DNA of 64,000 bases, taken from the NCBI GenBank assembly GCA_036386415.1, contig DASVVT010000048.1:34832-98831 (forward strand), read 5' to 3'. The translations under genes were made by a program, and so were the position numbers. The notes beneath the pieces are model-generated. The model was not told where the DNA came from, did no database searches, and was given only the letters and a program-made list of their open reading frames with translations. Numbering within the stretch: position 1 is the stretch's first letter; every line of letters begins with the position of its first letter. Of this stretch, positions 24,368 through 32,812 are shown piece after piece. This stretch comes from DASVVT01 sp036386415 (lineage in GTDB: Bacteria; Acidobacteriota; Blastocatellia; Pyrinomonadales; Pyrinomonadaceae).

Positions 24368-25681
24368 ATGATGATGCAGCCGAAAGAATTCACAACCACT
24401 ATGGGAAGTGAACTGGAATCAGCGGGCGCTGGTGCGGCTACGGCCCCGGCCAGACAAGAGGAGAGCGGCAGCACCGCAGACCAACATCACAGAGAGGCTG
24501 CGGCTGGCGTACGCAGCATCAGCAAGAGCTTTCGCGGCACGGTGGTGCTCGAAGACATCAACTTCGATGTCGCTGAAGGGGAATCGCTCGTGCTCCTGGG
24601 CGCTTCCGGGAGCGGCAAGACCACCATCCTGCGCATCATCGCCGGACTCGAAGAGCCGGACACGGGGCGCGTCATCCTGCACGGCAAAGAGGTGACGGAG
24701 CTTCCGGCGCGCGAGCGCGGCGTCGGCGTCATCTTTCAAGCCTACGCGCTGTTTCCGCGCATGACGGTGGAACAAAATATAGGCTACGGTTTGCGCATCA
24801 GAAGCCGCCCGCGCAAGGAGATCAAGGAGACGGTTGACCGCCTGATCGGCCTCGTGCGTCTCGAAGAGCATCGCAAGAAATATCCTTCACAGCTTTCCGG
24901 CGGACAACAGCAGAGGGTCGCCATCGCGCGCACGCTCGCTTACAACCCGCAGGTGCTCCTGTTCGATGAGCCCTTCGGGGCACTCGACGCGCAAACGCGC
25001 GTGCGTCTGCGGCGCGAGATACGCGGGCTGCTCCGCGAGGTCAACGTGCCCGCCATCTTCATCACACATGATCAGGAGGAGGCGCTGGAGCTGGGCGACC
25101 GCATCGCCGTGCTTAATGCCGGGCGGCTCGAACAGATCGGCACGCCCGACGAAGTCTACAACCGTCCTGAGACGGAATACGTCGCGACCTTCCTCGGCGC
25201 GGCCAACCTGCTCCTGGGCGTCGCCACCAACGGCGCGGTCGAAATCGGCACGGCGACGATCCCCGCGCGCGAAGAGGTCGCGCGTTTTCGCGAAGGGCAG
25301 GCGGTCAAGCTCGTCTTTCGTCCCGAGGATGTCTGTCTGAGCAAGCGCGGCGAGCTGCCCGCAGGTTGCCGTCGTCTGACCAACGGCGTCATCGAAGAGA
25401 TACACTTTGTCGGCGCTTACGAACGGCTCACGCTCCGCCTTGATTTGGTCGCGCGCACGGCAGCACACGATGCAGAGCCCCCGCTCTACAATGTCACGAT
25501 CAACACCCCTGAGAAGAAGACTGGTATCCCCATCATCGTCACGCGAGCGAAACCCGAAGCCACCGCCACACGTCTACAGCCGGGCGACCGCGTCGCCGTC
25601 GGCCTGTCGGCCTTCCGCGTGCTGGCGAATTTCGCGCTCTCATCTGAGAGGGCTGGCCGGATCATAGACACACACAAGTGA
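24368..25681 (+). CDS. cysA: Sulfate-type ABC transporter ATPase (CysA-like)
   Basis: A 437-residue ABC ATPase with Walker A GASGSGKTTI, Q-loop FQAYALFPRMTV, signature LSGGQQQRVAIA, Walker B LLFDEP and H-loop ITHDQEE, in that order (about residues 78-240). A C-terminal regulatory/TOBE-like part (about 290-430) follows, as in CysA/PotA. The first 50 residues are a low-complexity extension not seen in most CysA proteins; the ATG at 24368 is one of three in tandem (24368, 24371 and, in another frame, none usable). It powers the permease at 23500. The stop codon touches the family H repeat. Confidence 0.9.
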   Translation: MMMQPKEFTTTMGSELESAGAGAATAPARQEESGSTADQHHREAAAGVRSISKSFRGTVVLEDINFDVAEGESLVLLGASGSGKTTILRIIAGLEEPDTGRVILHGKEVTELPARERGVGVIFQAYALFPRMTVEQNIGYGLRIRSRPRKEIKETVDRLIGLVRLEEHRKKYPSQLSGGQQQRVAIARTLAYNPQVLLFDEPFGALDAQTRVRLRREIRGLLREVNVPAIFITHDQEEALELGDRIAVLNAGRLEQIGTPDEVYNRPETEYVATFLGAANLLLGVATNGAVEIGTATIPAREEVARFREGQAVKLVFRPEDVCLSKRGELPAGCRRLTNGVIEEIHFVGAYERLTLRLDLVARTAAHDAEPPLYNVTINTPEKKTGIPIIVTRAKPEATATRLQPGDRVAVGLSAFRVLANFALSSERAGRIIDTHK

Positions 25682-25752
25682 GTCCGATGTCTAGAGTCCG
25701 AAGTCAAAAACCGGCGGCGTGCCCCCGGACTCTGTAGATTGGACTTTGGACT
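25682..25752. repeat. Inverted heptad repeat, family H (single copy)
   Basis: Left arm units GTCCGAT-GTCTAGA-GTCCGAA (25682-25705), right arm units GGACTCT-GTAGATT-GGACTTT-GGACT (25727-25752). The 7-bp periodicity is the same as in families A-C though the sequence is unrelated. Confidence 0.8.
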
Positions 25753-25774
25753 ATTTTAGAGAGGAGTCCTCGTC

Positions 25775-27400
25775 ATAGATAGCCTGTGGTCGCAATTTTC
25801 CCAGATTGGTCATAGTCTGTGGTTTCAGCTTCTGCTCATCGTCGTCATCGCCACCGTCCACGGGTATGCGGCGGCATGGCTGGCGGTGCGAATGCTCTTT
25901 CGCCCGCATCAACCGGTCAGGTTTTTAGGCTTCACAGTCTGGCCGCAGGGCATGATCCCGCGCCACCGCGAGCGACTGGCACAGACGATAGGCAACGCCG
26001 TCGGCAACGAGCTGGTCTCGCAGGAGACGGTCGTTCACGCCCTCTTCGAGACAGATTTCTTCCGGCGCAAGGTGGAGACCTTCGTCAACGCCTACACGGA
26101 GGAACTGCTCAGCACGGCCTACCCGTCTTTCATCGAAGCGCTGCCGTCGGGCGCGCGCGCGCCAATTCTGGACGCCATCTCAGCGCTGCAATACCGTTTG
26201 GCCGAATACATCGCGGGCATCCTGAAGAGCGAAGAAACGGTCGCGGCGGTCAACTCCTTTATTGATCGCCGCGTGGACGACCTGCTCACGCGTCGTCTCT
26301 CGGATGCAATTGGCGAAGATACTTTCGAGCAGATTATCGGCTTCGTCGAAGAGCGATTCCAGAGCGTCGTGACCGAGCCGGGATTCCAGGCGAAGGTGCA
26401 CGATTTCGTCGGCGGGCGATTGGAAGAGCTGGCCGCAAGCCGTCGCACGCTCTCCGAAATGTTCACGCCCGAGACGGTCTCCATCATGAAAGCGCGCATC
26501 GACCGCGAAGTCCCGCCCATCGTCCAGCACCTGACGGAGATCGCCACCAACCAGCGGACGCGGACGCAGATCGGCGCGCTCATCAAGCGCGAGGTCGATG
26601 ATTACTACGCGCAGCTCTCCTTCTTCAAAAAAATCTTCGTCTCGCGCGAGCGCATCCACCGCGAGGTGGACGAGCTGGTCAACAAGACCCTGCCGCGCCG
26701 CGTCGAAGAATACTTGCGTGGCGAAGCGTTCGAGCAGGAGGCCGAGAGCTTTCTGAATTCGACCATCGACGGAGTGCTCGCCCGCCCGATCAACGAACTG
26801 GTCGGCCAGATAGAGCCTGACAAGCTGGAGATGATTAAAGACCAGGTGGCGGGGCGCATCCTCGCGATTGCAGAGAGCGCGGAGCTTGCGACTTCCGTCT
26901 CCGCTTATGTGACGGACGCCCTGGAGCGCCTGCGCCCGCACACCCTGCGCGCGCTCCTTCAACATCTCAACCCGGAGTCTGCCCCTCGTCTCAAAAATTT
27001 TCTCGCCAGGGGTCTGCTCACCGTCCTCACGCGCGAAGAGACGGCGCGCGCCATCAACAGTATTCTGAGCGCGCAGATCGAGCGCCTGCTGGTTGCGCCC
27101 ATCGGACGCCTCTCCGATCACATGCCGAATGCGACGGTGCAAAAGGCTTCCGTGCTCTTGACGGAGCGCATTAACACGGCCGCGCGCGAACGCCTCCCTG
27201 CGGCCATCGCAGAGTTTGACATCGGCGGCATCGTACGCAAGAAAATCTCCGACTACCCGATGCAGAAGCTGGAAACGCTGGTTCTCTCCGTCGCCGCGCA
27301 GCACCTCAAGACCATAGAGATGTTCGGCGCGGTGATCGGTCTTGTGATAGGCATCTTTCAGGCGCTCTACTTCTGGTATTTTGCGACCCAGATGCGCTGA
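25775..27400 (+). CDS. DUF445 family membrane-associated protein
   Basis: A long helical DUF445-type protein (about 541 residues with the start proposed here). The core has repeated amphipathic helices (ERLAQTIGNAVGNELVSQET...), and a C-terminal membrane helix (VIGLVIGIFQALYFWYFA, about 515-535). The first ATG is at 25886, but the frame is open upstream to 25760 and encodes a hydrophobic N-terminal helix (LLLIVVIATVHGYAAAWLAV) typical of the family. There is no ATG, GTG or TTG before it; AGGAG at 25762-25766 sits 8 nt before an ATA codon at 25775. An AUA start, or a base error, is therefore inferred. Family function is unclear. Confidence 0.7.
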   Translation: MDSLWSQFSQIGHSLWFQLLLIVVIATVHGYAAAWLAVRMLFRPHQPVRFLGFTVWPQGMIPRHRERLAQTIGNAVGNELVSQETVVHALFETDFFRRKVETFVNAYTEELLSTAYPSFIEALPSGARAPILDAISALQYRLAEYIAGILKSEETVAAVNSFIDRRVDDLLTRRLSDAIGEDTFEQIIGFVEERFQSVVTEPGFQAKVHDFVGGRLEELAASRRTLSEMFTPETVSIMKARIDREVPPIVQHLTEIATNQRTRTQIGALIKREVDDYYAQLSFFKKIFVSRERIHREVDELVNKTLPRRVEEYLRGEAFEQEAESFLNSTIDGVLARPINELVGQIEPDKLEMIKDQVAGRILAIAESAELATSVSAYVTDALERLRPHTLRALLQHLNPESAPRLKNFLARGLLTVLTREETARAINSILSAQIERLLVAPIGRLSDHMPNATVQKASVLLTERINTAARERLPAAIAEFDIGGIVRKKISDYPMQKLETLVLSVAAQHLKTIEMFGAVIGLVIGIFQALYFWYFATQMR

Positions 27401-27417
27401 AGCTTGAGCCTGGATGA

Positions 27418-27521
27418 TTAAACGCAAAGGGCGCAAAGAGGAAGACGCCGGAGGAGCGCAAAACTCAGAAAACTCTTTGCGTCCTTCGCGTGACTTTCCT
27501 TTGCGCCCTTTGCGTTTAAAT
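27418..27521. repeat. Inverted repeat, family E copy 2
   Basis: TTAAACGCAAAGGGCGCAAA left arm and its complement ending TTTGCGTTTAAA on the right. It lies between convergent genes and overlaps neither, so it could serve both as a terminator. Confidence 0.87.
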
Positions 27522-27523
27522 GT

Positions 27524-27814
27524 TCACTCGTCTCCGAGCTTCTTCATGACCTCCGTAAATTTTTCCACGTCATTGCGCGTGCGCTCCATCGCGCGTCGGC
27601 TCTCAAGGTAGGCTTGCCAGTGTGGAGTGTTCGTGATCGCTTTGGTCGTGTCTTCGTCGAGCACTTGCGCCATCAGGGCTATGAGGTCGCTGATGACGCG
27701 CGTGTGTTCGAGCAGCGACTCGATGATCGAATAGGCCAGGCGCGCCTGCTGGAAATCCAGATCGCGCTGTGGCGGCGGCGTCGCATCAGTCGCATCACCT
27801 GTGTGCTCGCTCAT
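27524..27814 (-). CDS. Small helical protein of unknown function
   Basis: A 96-residue acidic, helical protein with no signal peptide or membrane segment; not recognised. Its ATG overlaps the stop of the ygfZ-like gene (ATGA), so it is translationally coupled as the last gene of a three-gene operon (glycosylase, YgfZ, this). Coupling and clean coding support a real gene. Its stop lies three bases from the family E repeat. Confidence 0.65.
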   Translation of the reverse strand: MSEHTGDATDATPPPQRDLDFQQARLAYSIIESLLEHTRVISDLIALMAQVLDEDTTKAITNTPHWQAYLESRRAMERTRNDVEKFTEVMKKLGDE

Positions 27815-28962
27815 ACGCTTTGCTCATCCCGCGTGGCGCGCGCCGACTCGTACCAGCTTCCGCGCACGAAAGGAAGCTCGCTCACCCTCGCCGCTCTCTC
27901 TTCCTCGTCTAACCGGACGCTGACCTGTGTGCCGGGCGCTAGATAATCATACTTGACGTAAGCCAGAGCGATGGTGCGTTTGAGGCGAGGCGAAACGGTC
28001 GCAGAGGTGACGCGGCCAATCTCTTTACCGTCCGTCGCTTTGATGGCAGCGCCCCGCCGCGCTTCCACTTCACCATCAAAGCTGAGTCCACTAATTCGCT
28101 TGGCGACGTGTCCGCGCCAGTGTATGCGGGCGATGATCTCCTGCCCTATGTAGCAGCCCTTCGTGTAGCTGACGGCCTCATCCAGCCCCGTCTCCGTGAC
28201 GACGTTCGTGTCGTCCATATCCACGCCGAAGCGTGGAAGCCCCGCCTCGATGCGCAGGATTTCCAGTGCATCAAGACCGACGGGCTGTGCGCCTGCTGCC
28301 ATGAGCGCGTCCCACAAAGACGGCGCGTGCTGTGCGCCTATAAACAGGTCGAAGCCGTCTTCGCTCGTGTGTGTGGCGCGTATCAAGTGCGCGGGCTCGT
28401 CTCTCCACTGCACGGTGTGAATCCGCCCACGCTCAACTCGCGCGGCATCTTCACCAAGCGTCGAGCCGACACAGGCAGCGGCGCGCGCGCCCTGTACGGA
28501 GAGCAGCGCCGTTTCATCCGTCCGATCCGCGACGTGAAAATCTCCTGCGAGCGTGAAGCGTTCGAGTGCCTTGAACACGGCGGCGTGCGTCGCCCTCTCC
28601 GTGTCGAAGAGATATGAATCTCCCAAATGCAGGACGCGCGCAAACGCTATCAGTCTCCCTTGCGCGTTCGGGAAGGCGGCGAGCATCCACGCGCCGTCTT
28701 CCAGCGTCTTGACATCGTTGGTGATGAGGCCGTTGAGGAACGCCGTGGCCTCTGCGCCGCTGACTTCCACCAGCCCGCGCGACGCCAGATCAATAAGACC
28801 CGCGCCCGTAGCCCCGCGCACCGCCTCGTATTCGCCGAGGGTGTCGCCATAAGACGCAGGCAACGACCACCCATCCTGCTCCGCAAGACTCGCGCCCGAC
28901 TGCCTGTGCGTCGCGTCCAATGGTGATTTACGAATAACGGCCTGTTCGATTGCTTCGCTCAT
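27811..28962 (-). CDS. ygfZ: YgfZ/GcvT-like folate-binding protein
   Basis: A 383-residue protein of the aminomethyltransferase fold. The diagnostic YgfZ motif K-G-C-Y-x-G-Q-E is present as YTKGCYIGQEIIARIHWRG near residue 268. YgfZ binds tetrahydrofolate and supports assembly or repair of certain Fe-S enzymes, including tRNA-modifying MiaB. The N-terminus has GLIDLASRGLVEVSGAEATAFL, typical of the family. It is 15 bp downstream of the glycosylase gene and overlaps the next gene by 4 bp. It fits the Fe-S theme seen at 41-47 kb. Confidence 0.9.
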   Translation of the reverse strand: MSEAIEQAVIRKSPLDATHRQSGASLAEQDGWSLPASYGDTLGEYEAVRGATGAGLIDLASRGLVEVSGAEATAFLNGLITNDVKTLEDGAWMLAAFPNAQGRLIAFARVLHLGDSYLFDTERATHAAVFKALERFTLAGDFHVADRTDETALLSVQGARAAACVGSTLGEDAARVERGRIHTVQWRDEPAHLIRATHTSEDGFDLFIGAQHAPSLWDALMAAGAQPVGLDALEILRIEAGLPRFGVDMDDTNVVTETGLDEAVSYTKGCYIGQEIIARIHWRGHVAKRISGLSFDGEVEARRGAAIKATDGKEIGRVTSATVSPRLKRTIALAYVKYDYLAPGTQVSVRLDEEERAARVSELPFVRGSWYESARATRDEQSV

Positions 28963-28977
28963 GCTTCGACCGGAAAA

Positions 28978-29613
28978 CTATTCTGTGCTTCGCCCGCCCG
29001 AATCGACCAAAGCGAGCGCCCGCGCGATGCCTTTGTAATCCTGTAACTGCGCCGCTTCGCGACGGTGCGAAGCGAGCACCTGCGGGCTCGGATGATAAAC
29101 GGGCACGAGCAGACGCCCGCTCCACTCGTAGACCTGTCCTGCGGCTTCTTTGAGAGACAGTTCATGATACTCAATGCGCCGGAGGGCATCAAGCGACACC
29201 GCGCCGAGTGTCACGATCACGGAGGGGTCGATTGCTTCGATCTGGCGGCGTAAAAAACCGGAACAGTTGATAATCTCCTGTCTCGTCGGTTGACGGTTCG
29301 CGCCTGAGGCGCGGCGCGGATTGCAAAGGACTGCGTTGGTGATGAAGATGTCTGCACGCGTGAGCCCGACGGAGGCGATGAAGCGTGAGAAGTTGCGCCC
29401 GGATTGATCGCCGGATAAGGGGACGCGCGTGCGGTCGCCGCCCTGTCTGCCGGGCGCTTCGGCGACGAACATCACGCGCGCGCCCACTCGTCCGTTGCGG
29501 TAGCTCAGCACAGCCCTGCGCTCGCACATCGCAGGACACAACTGGCACGCGGCGGCTTCGCGTTCGAGCGCCGAAAATAATGAGCGCCGCTGCTTAAGCG
29601 TGATCTCCAACAT
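28978..29613 (-). CDS. Type-4-like uracil-DNA glycosylase
   Basis: A 211-residue Fe-S uracil-DNA glycosylase that removes uracil from DNA. Seen: N-terminal C23-x2-C26 (ACQLC), the catalytic-loop motif VAEAPGRQGGDRTRVPLSG with the family-4 Glu-Ala-Pro-Gly, downstream cysteines in NAVLC and EIINC (about 19 apart, as in cluster-binding members), and the HPSPQ motif. It is the first gene of an operon with ygfZ. The start ATG at 29613 gives the usual family length. Confidence 0.9.
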   Translation of the reverse strand: MLEITLKQRRSLFSALEREAAACQLCPAMCERRAVLSYRNGRVGARVMFVAEAPGRQGGDRTRVPLSGDQSGRNFSRFIASVGLTRADIFITNAVLCNPRRASGANRQPTRQEIINCSGFLRRQIEAIDPSVIVTLGAVSLDALRRIEYHELSLKEAAGQVYEWSGRLLVPVYHPSPQVLASHRREAAQLQDYKGIARALALVDSGGRSTE

Positions 29614-29738
29614 GGACAGGTACTTTATCCTGAAGCTCCATCGCTCGACAAACGTGTCAGTACCGCCTGCACTTCCTGATATAAAGGTTTTGATGTTATC
29701 TATTCAGGTTCGCCCTATAATGATCCGACACGCACGGC

Positions 29739-31166
29739 ATGATACAAAAAGGTAAACCTGCATCGGCAGCGGAAAGCTTTGCTCAAATCAAGCTCCTGCA
29801 CCTGCTCACGGTAGCCGCCCTCCTGCATTTGATTGTCGCCGTCATCATCTACAAGGTCGGCAGTCTAGCCCTCTTGCCCGGCATGTTCGACGCTTACGGG
29901 ACGGGAATCTTCGCCACGGACGGCTACGTCTACAGGCTGGAGGCGATTGCGCTCTCAAGGCTTCTGACGGGCAAAGGGATCAGGGGCTGGCTCGCCTTCC
30001 CTGCTCCATTTCACGTCAAGCTCTACTCGCTCTCCTACGCCCTCTTCGGCCCCGTCTTCGGCTTTAACGTCTTAAGCACAGAGCCACTCAACATCCTATA
30101 TTACCTTGCGATCTTGATGCTCGTCTTTCTGCTGGGACGCGAAGTGTTCGATAGACGCACGGGGCTGCTCGCCGCCGGAACAGTTGCGCTCTGGCCTTCG
30201 CTGCTCCTGCATACGACCCAACTTCTACGCGACCCGCTCTTTATCGTCGCGATGCTGGCGCTGGTGCTCACCTATGCGCGTTGGCTCAAGCGTGCTCATA
30301 CGTCCTGGGCGCGTGCCCTGATGACCGGAGCGGCTGGGGGAATCGTCGTCGCCGTTCTCTTTGCCAATCGAAGCAACGTGTGGGACTTGGTGGTCGCCAT
30401 AGTGTTTATGGGAGGAGGGCTGTTGATCCTCTGCCAGTTACTCGAAAAGCGTGTTTCGTGGGGGAAGCTTCTGGGACTGTGCGTGCTCTTGATCCTGACG
30501 CTCAGCGTGCCGAAAATCATACCGGAGCCGCCGAGCCACATGGAGCAAGCGACGGTGCGCGACCTCTCTCAGGATCAAGACCTCTCCGTGCTCGAAGATC
30601 AAACGGAGATACCGGTCGCGGCTTCTGCTGAAGAGACTCAGAAGCCTTCTGTTTGGGATCGTCTGTGGACGCGGATCAAAGAGGGACGCGCGCGATTCAA
30701 AACGGAATATCCGAACGCCGGGTCGAACATAGACACGGAGGTGCAGTTTAATAGCACTGGAGATGTCATTCGTTATCTGCCGCGCGCCCTGGTCATAGGG
30801 TTCCTCGCTCCCTTTCCGCAGATGTGGTTTCAGGCCGGAGACCTGGTCGGCGTGCAGGGAAGGCTGCTGAGCGGGATGGAGACGCTTCTTATGTACGCAG
30901 TCGAGCTACTGGCGCTCTACGGTCTCTGGCAGTCGCGCCGTCGCCTCAACGCCTGGCTGCTCGCTTCAGTTGCCACGCTCGGTCTGATGGCCTTCGGCCT
31001 CGTCGTCCTCAATGTCGCCACCCTCTACCGTATGCGCTACACCTTCTGGATGCTGCTCATCATCCTCGGCGCTCACGGCGCGGTGCGGCTTTTTCAAATC
31101 AGGCGCGCGCGTCGCCGCGCGTTTGGCATGCAACCATCCAGCATGATAAAGTCCCGACGTTTGTAG
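29739..31166 (+). CDS. Integral-membrane glycosyltransferase-like protein (GT39/ArnT type)
   Basis: A 475-residue polytopic protein with about ten membrane helices and a large loop (about 265-340). The segment after the first helix (FDAYGTGIFATDGYVYRLEA) and LLGREVFDRRTGLLAAGTVALWPS resemble the dolichyl-phosphate mannose / ArnT-like fold, which transfers sugars from polyprenyl-phosphate donors at the outer membrane leaflet face. The exact substrate is not visible. It opens a seven-gene plus-strand cluster for surface glycan synthesis. Confidence 0.75.
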   Translation: MIQKGKPASAAESFAQIKLLHLLTVAALLHLIVAVIIYKVGSLALLPGMFDAYGTGIFATDGYVYRLEAIALSRLLTGKGIRGWLAFPAPFHVKLYSLSYALFGPVFGFNVLSTEPLNILYYLAILMLVFLLGREVFDRRTGLLAAGTVALWPSLLLHTTQLLRDPLFIVAMLALVLTYARWLKRAHTSWARALMTGAAGGIVVAVLFANRSNVWDLVVAIVFMGGGLLILCQLLEKRVSWGKLLGLCVLLILTLSVPKIIPEPPSHMEQATVRDLSQDQDLSVLEDQTEIPVAASAEETQKPSVWDRLWTRIKEGRARFKTEYPNAGSNIDTEVQFNSTGDVIRYLPRALVIGFLAPFPQMWFQAGDLVGVQGRLLSGMETLLMYAVELLALYGLWQSRRRLNAWLLASVATLGLMAFGLVVLNVATLYRMRYTFWMLLIILGAHGAVRLFQIRRARRRAFGMQPSSMIKSRRL

Positions 31167-31236
31167 GCGTTACACCCTGATTCCATCCGCGACGAGACCC
31201 CGTATAAGACGATTGTCCCAGCGAAAAGATTATTCT

Positions 31237-31998
31237 ATGGCTACCAAAGACGCGCGCCAGACTGAGGACACGCTGGCTGAGGTTCGAGAGGAAGTCGAAA
31301 GAGCTTCGCGCCACTATTATCACACGACGCAGCAGGCCGGTATTGATAACCGTATCAAGCAACTGATTATCGAGCGCTGCGAGCCGTTTATCAGAGGGCC
31401 GAAGGTTTTGGAGCTGGGCTATATCGACGGCGTCTGGACTGACGTGCTTCTGCGCCATGATTGCAGCGTGGATATTGTCGAAGGAGCTTCGCGGCACGCA
31501 GAGCACGCGAGAAAGCGTTACGCGGAGGACGCTGCGGTGCGTGTTTACCACAACCTGTTTCAGGAGTTTGAGCCGGAGGGGCTGTATGACACGGTCGTGG
31601 CGGGCGATATGCTCGGTTGTCTGCCTGATCCGGCAGCGTTCCTGCAACAGGCCAGCCGTTGGATGAACAGGAACGCTCACCTGATCGCCACCGTCCCGAA
31701 CAGTCGCTCGCTGCACCGTCGCGTCGGCGCGCTCATGAACATTGAGGCCACACCGACCGAGGTCAACGAGCTCTACAAAGAGGTGGGCAATCGCGGCTCG
31801 TATGACAGGTATGGACTGAGACATCTCCTGCTCGCGAGCGGTCTGCGGATCAAGGCGCTGCACGGCTGCTTTCTGAAGCCGCTCACCAGCGCCCAGATAG
31901 AGGATTGGAGCGATCCTTTGCTGCGCGCTTTCGCAGAGATCGGTGACGAGCTGGAAGACTATTGTTACTATCTTTATGCGGTCTGTCAGAAAGACTAA
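31237..31998 (+). CDS. Class I SAM-dependent methyltransferase
   Basis: A 253-residue cytoplasmic methyltransferase. Motif I is VLELGYIDGVWTDVLLRH (an altered G-x-G with GYIDG), followed by the acidic VDIVEGA strand and the VVAGDMLGCLPDPAAFL motif. The ATG at 31237 is chosen; the upstream frame has no better site. It probably methylates a sugar or sugar-linked carrier in the glycan cluster, as often seen next to WbqC and DegT genes. The stop is followed after two bases by a family A repeat. Confidence 0.82.
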   Translation: MATKDARQTEDTLAEVREEVERASRHYYHTTQQAGIDNRIKQLIIERCEPFIRGPKVLELGYIDGVWTDVLLRHDCSVDIVEGASRHAEHARKRYAEDAAVRVYHNLFQEFEPEGLYDTVVAGDMLGCLPDPAAFLQQASRWMNRNAHLIATVPNSRSLHRRVGALMNIEATPTEVNELYKEVGNRGSYDRYGLRHLLLASGLRIKALHGCFLKPLTSAQIEDWSDPLLRAFAEIGDELEDYCYYLYAVCQKD

Positions 31999-32000
31999 GG

Positions 32001-32087
32001 ATTGCGGAATGCGGATTTCGGATTGCGGATTAATAAGAAGCGTTCTGTCTTTAATCCGCATTCCGCATTCCGCATTCCGCATTCGGC
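32001..32087. repeat. Inverted heptad repeat, family A copy 2
   Basis: Units ATTGCGG/AATGCGG/ATTTCGG in the left arm (32001-32033) and ATTCCGC in the right arm (32051-32087). The 3' reading frame of the next gene is open back through the whole repeat, which could wrongly lengthen that protein. Confidence 0.87.
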
Positions 32088-32094
32088 AGAGCTA

Positions 32095-32805
32095 TTGAGC
32101 CACAAGGTTGCTTCTACAGTTGTCGTCCTTCAGCCAGGCTACTTGCCCTGGCTTGGTTTTTTTGATCAGATGCGCCGCGCGGACGTGTTCGTCTACTACG
32201 ATGATGTCCAGTTTGACAAGCACGGCTGGCGCAATCGTAATCGTATCAAGTCGCCTGCGGGGGCACACTGGCTGACAGTACCCGTGCGCCGTGCGCGACT
32301 GGATCAGCACATACGCGACGTTGAGATCGACAACCGTGCGGCGTGGGCGCGCAAGCACATCGGAACCATACGACAGTTCTACGCCCACGCTCCCTTTCTT
32401 GATCGCTATCTGCCGGAGCTTGCGGCGCTGCTGGAGCGTCAATGGGAACGCATCGTCGAGCTGGACATGGCCGTCGTAGAGCTGATCTCAGGTTGGCTGG
32501 GGCTAAAGGAGCGCCGGATTGTGCGCTCTTCTGAGCTGGGCATCGGGGGCGAGAGGAGCCAGCGCCTCCTGGACTTGTGCCTGCACTTTGGCGCAACACG
32601 TTATTTGACGGGAGACGCGGCGCAGAGCTATCTGGATGTCGAGTTGTTTCAGCAGTCGGGCGTAGAAGTCTTGTGGCAGAACTACAGGCATCCCGTCTAT
32701 CCGCAGCAGCACGGAACGTTCATCCCCTACTTGTCGGCGCTAGACCTTCTGCTCAACTGTGGGGATGAGAGCGCCGCCATTCTGACCGGAGGCGCGGAGA
32801 GGTGA
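32095..32805 (+). CDS. WbqC family protein
   Basis: About 236 residues starting at TTG 32095, just before the family's N-terminal strand VVVLQPGYLPWLGFFDQM. Other features: the acidic motif YYDDVQFDKHGWRNRNRIK and the C-terminal PYLSALDLLLNCG. The WbqC family occurs in O-antigen and exopolysaccharide loci and probably modifies activated sugars; chemistry unproven. An in-frame ATG at 32002 lies inside the family A repeat and would add 31 residues coded by repeat DNA, so it is rejected. The stop is 7 bp before the next gene. Confidence 0.85.
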   Translation: MSHKVASTVVVLQPGYLPWLGFFDQMRRADVFVYYDDVQFDKHGWRNRNRIKSPAGAHWLTVPVRRARLDQHIRDVEIDNRAAWARKHIGTIRQFYAHAPFLDRYLPELAALLERQWERIVELDMAVVELISGWLGLKERRIVRSSELGIGGERSQRLLDLCLHFGATRYLTGDAAQSYLDVELFQQSGVEVLWQNYRHPVYPQQHGTFIPYLSALDLLLNCGDESAAILTGGAER

Positions 32806-32812
32806 AGAGAGC

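Noticed and set aside
32002..32094. N-terminal extension of the WbqC protein
   Set aside because: Encoded entirely by the family A hairpin; the family start lies near the TTG at 32095.
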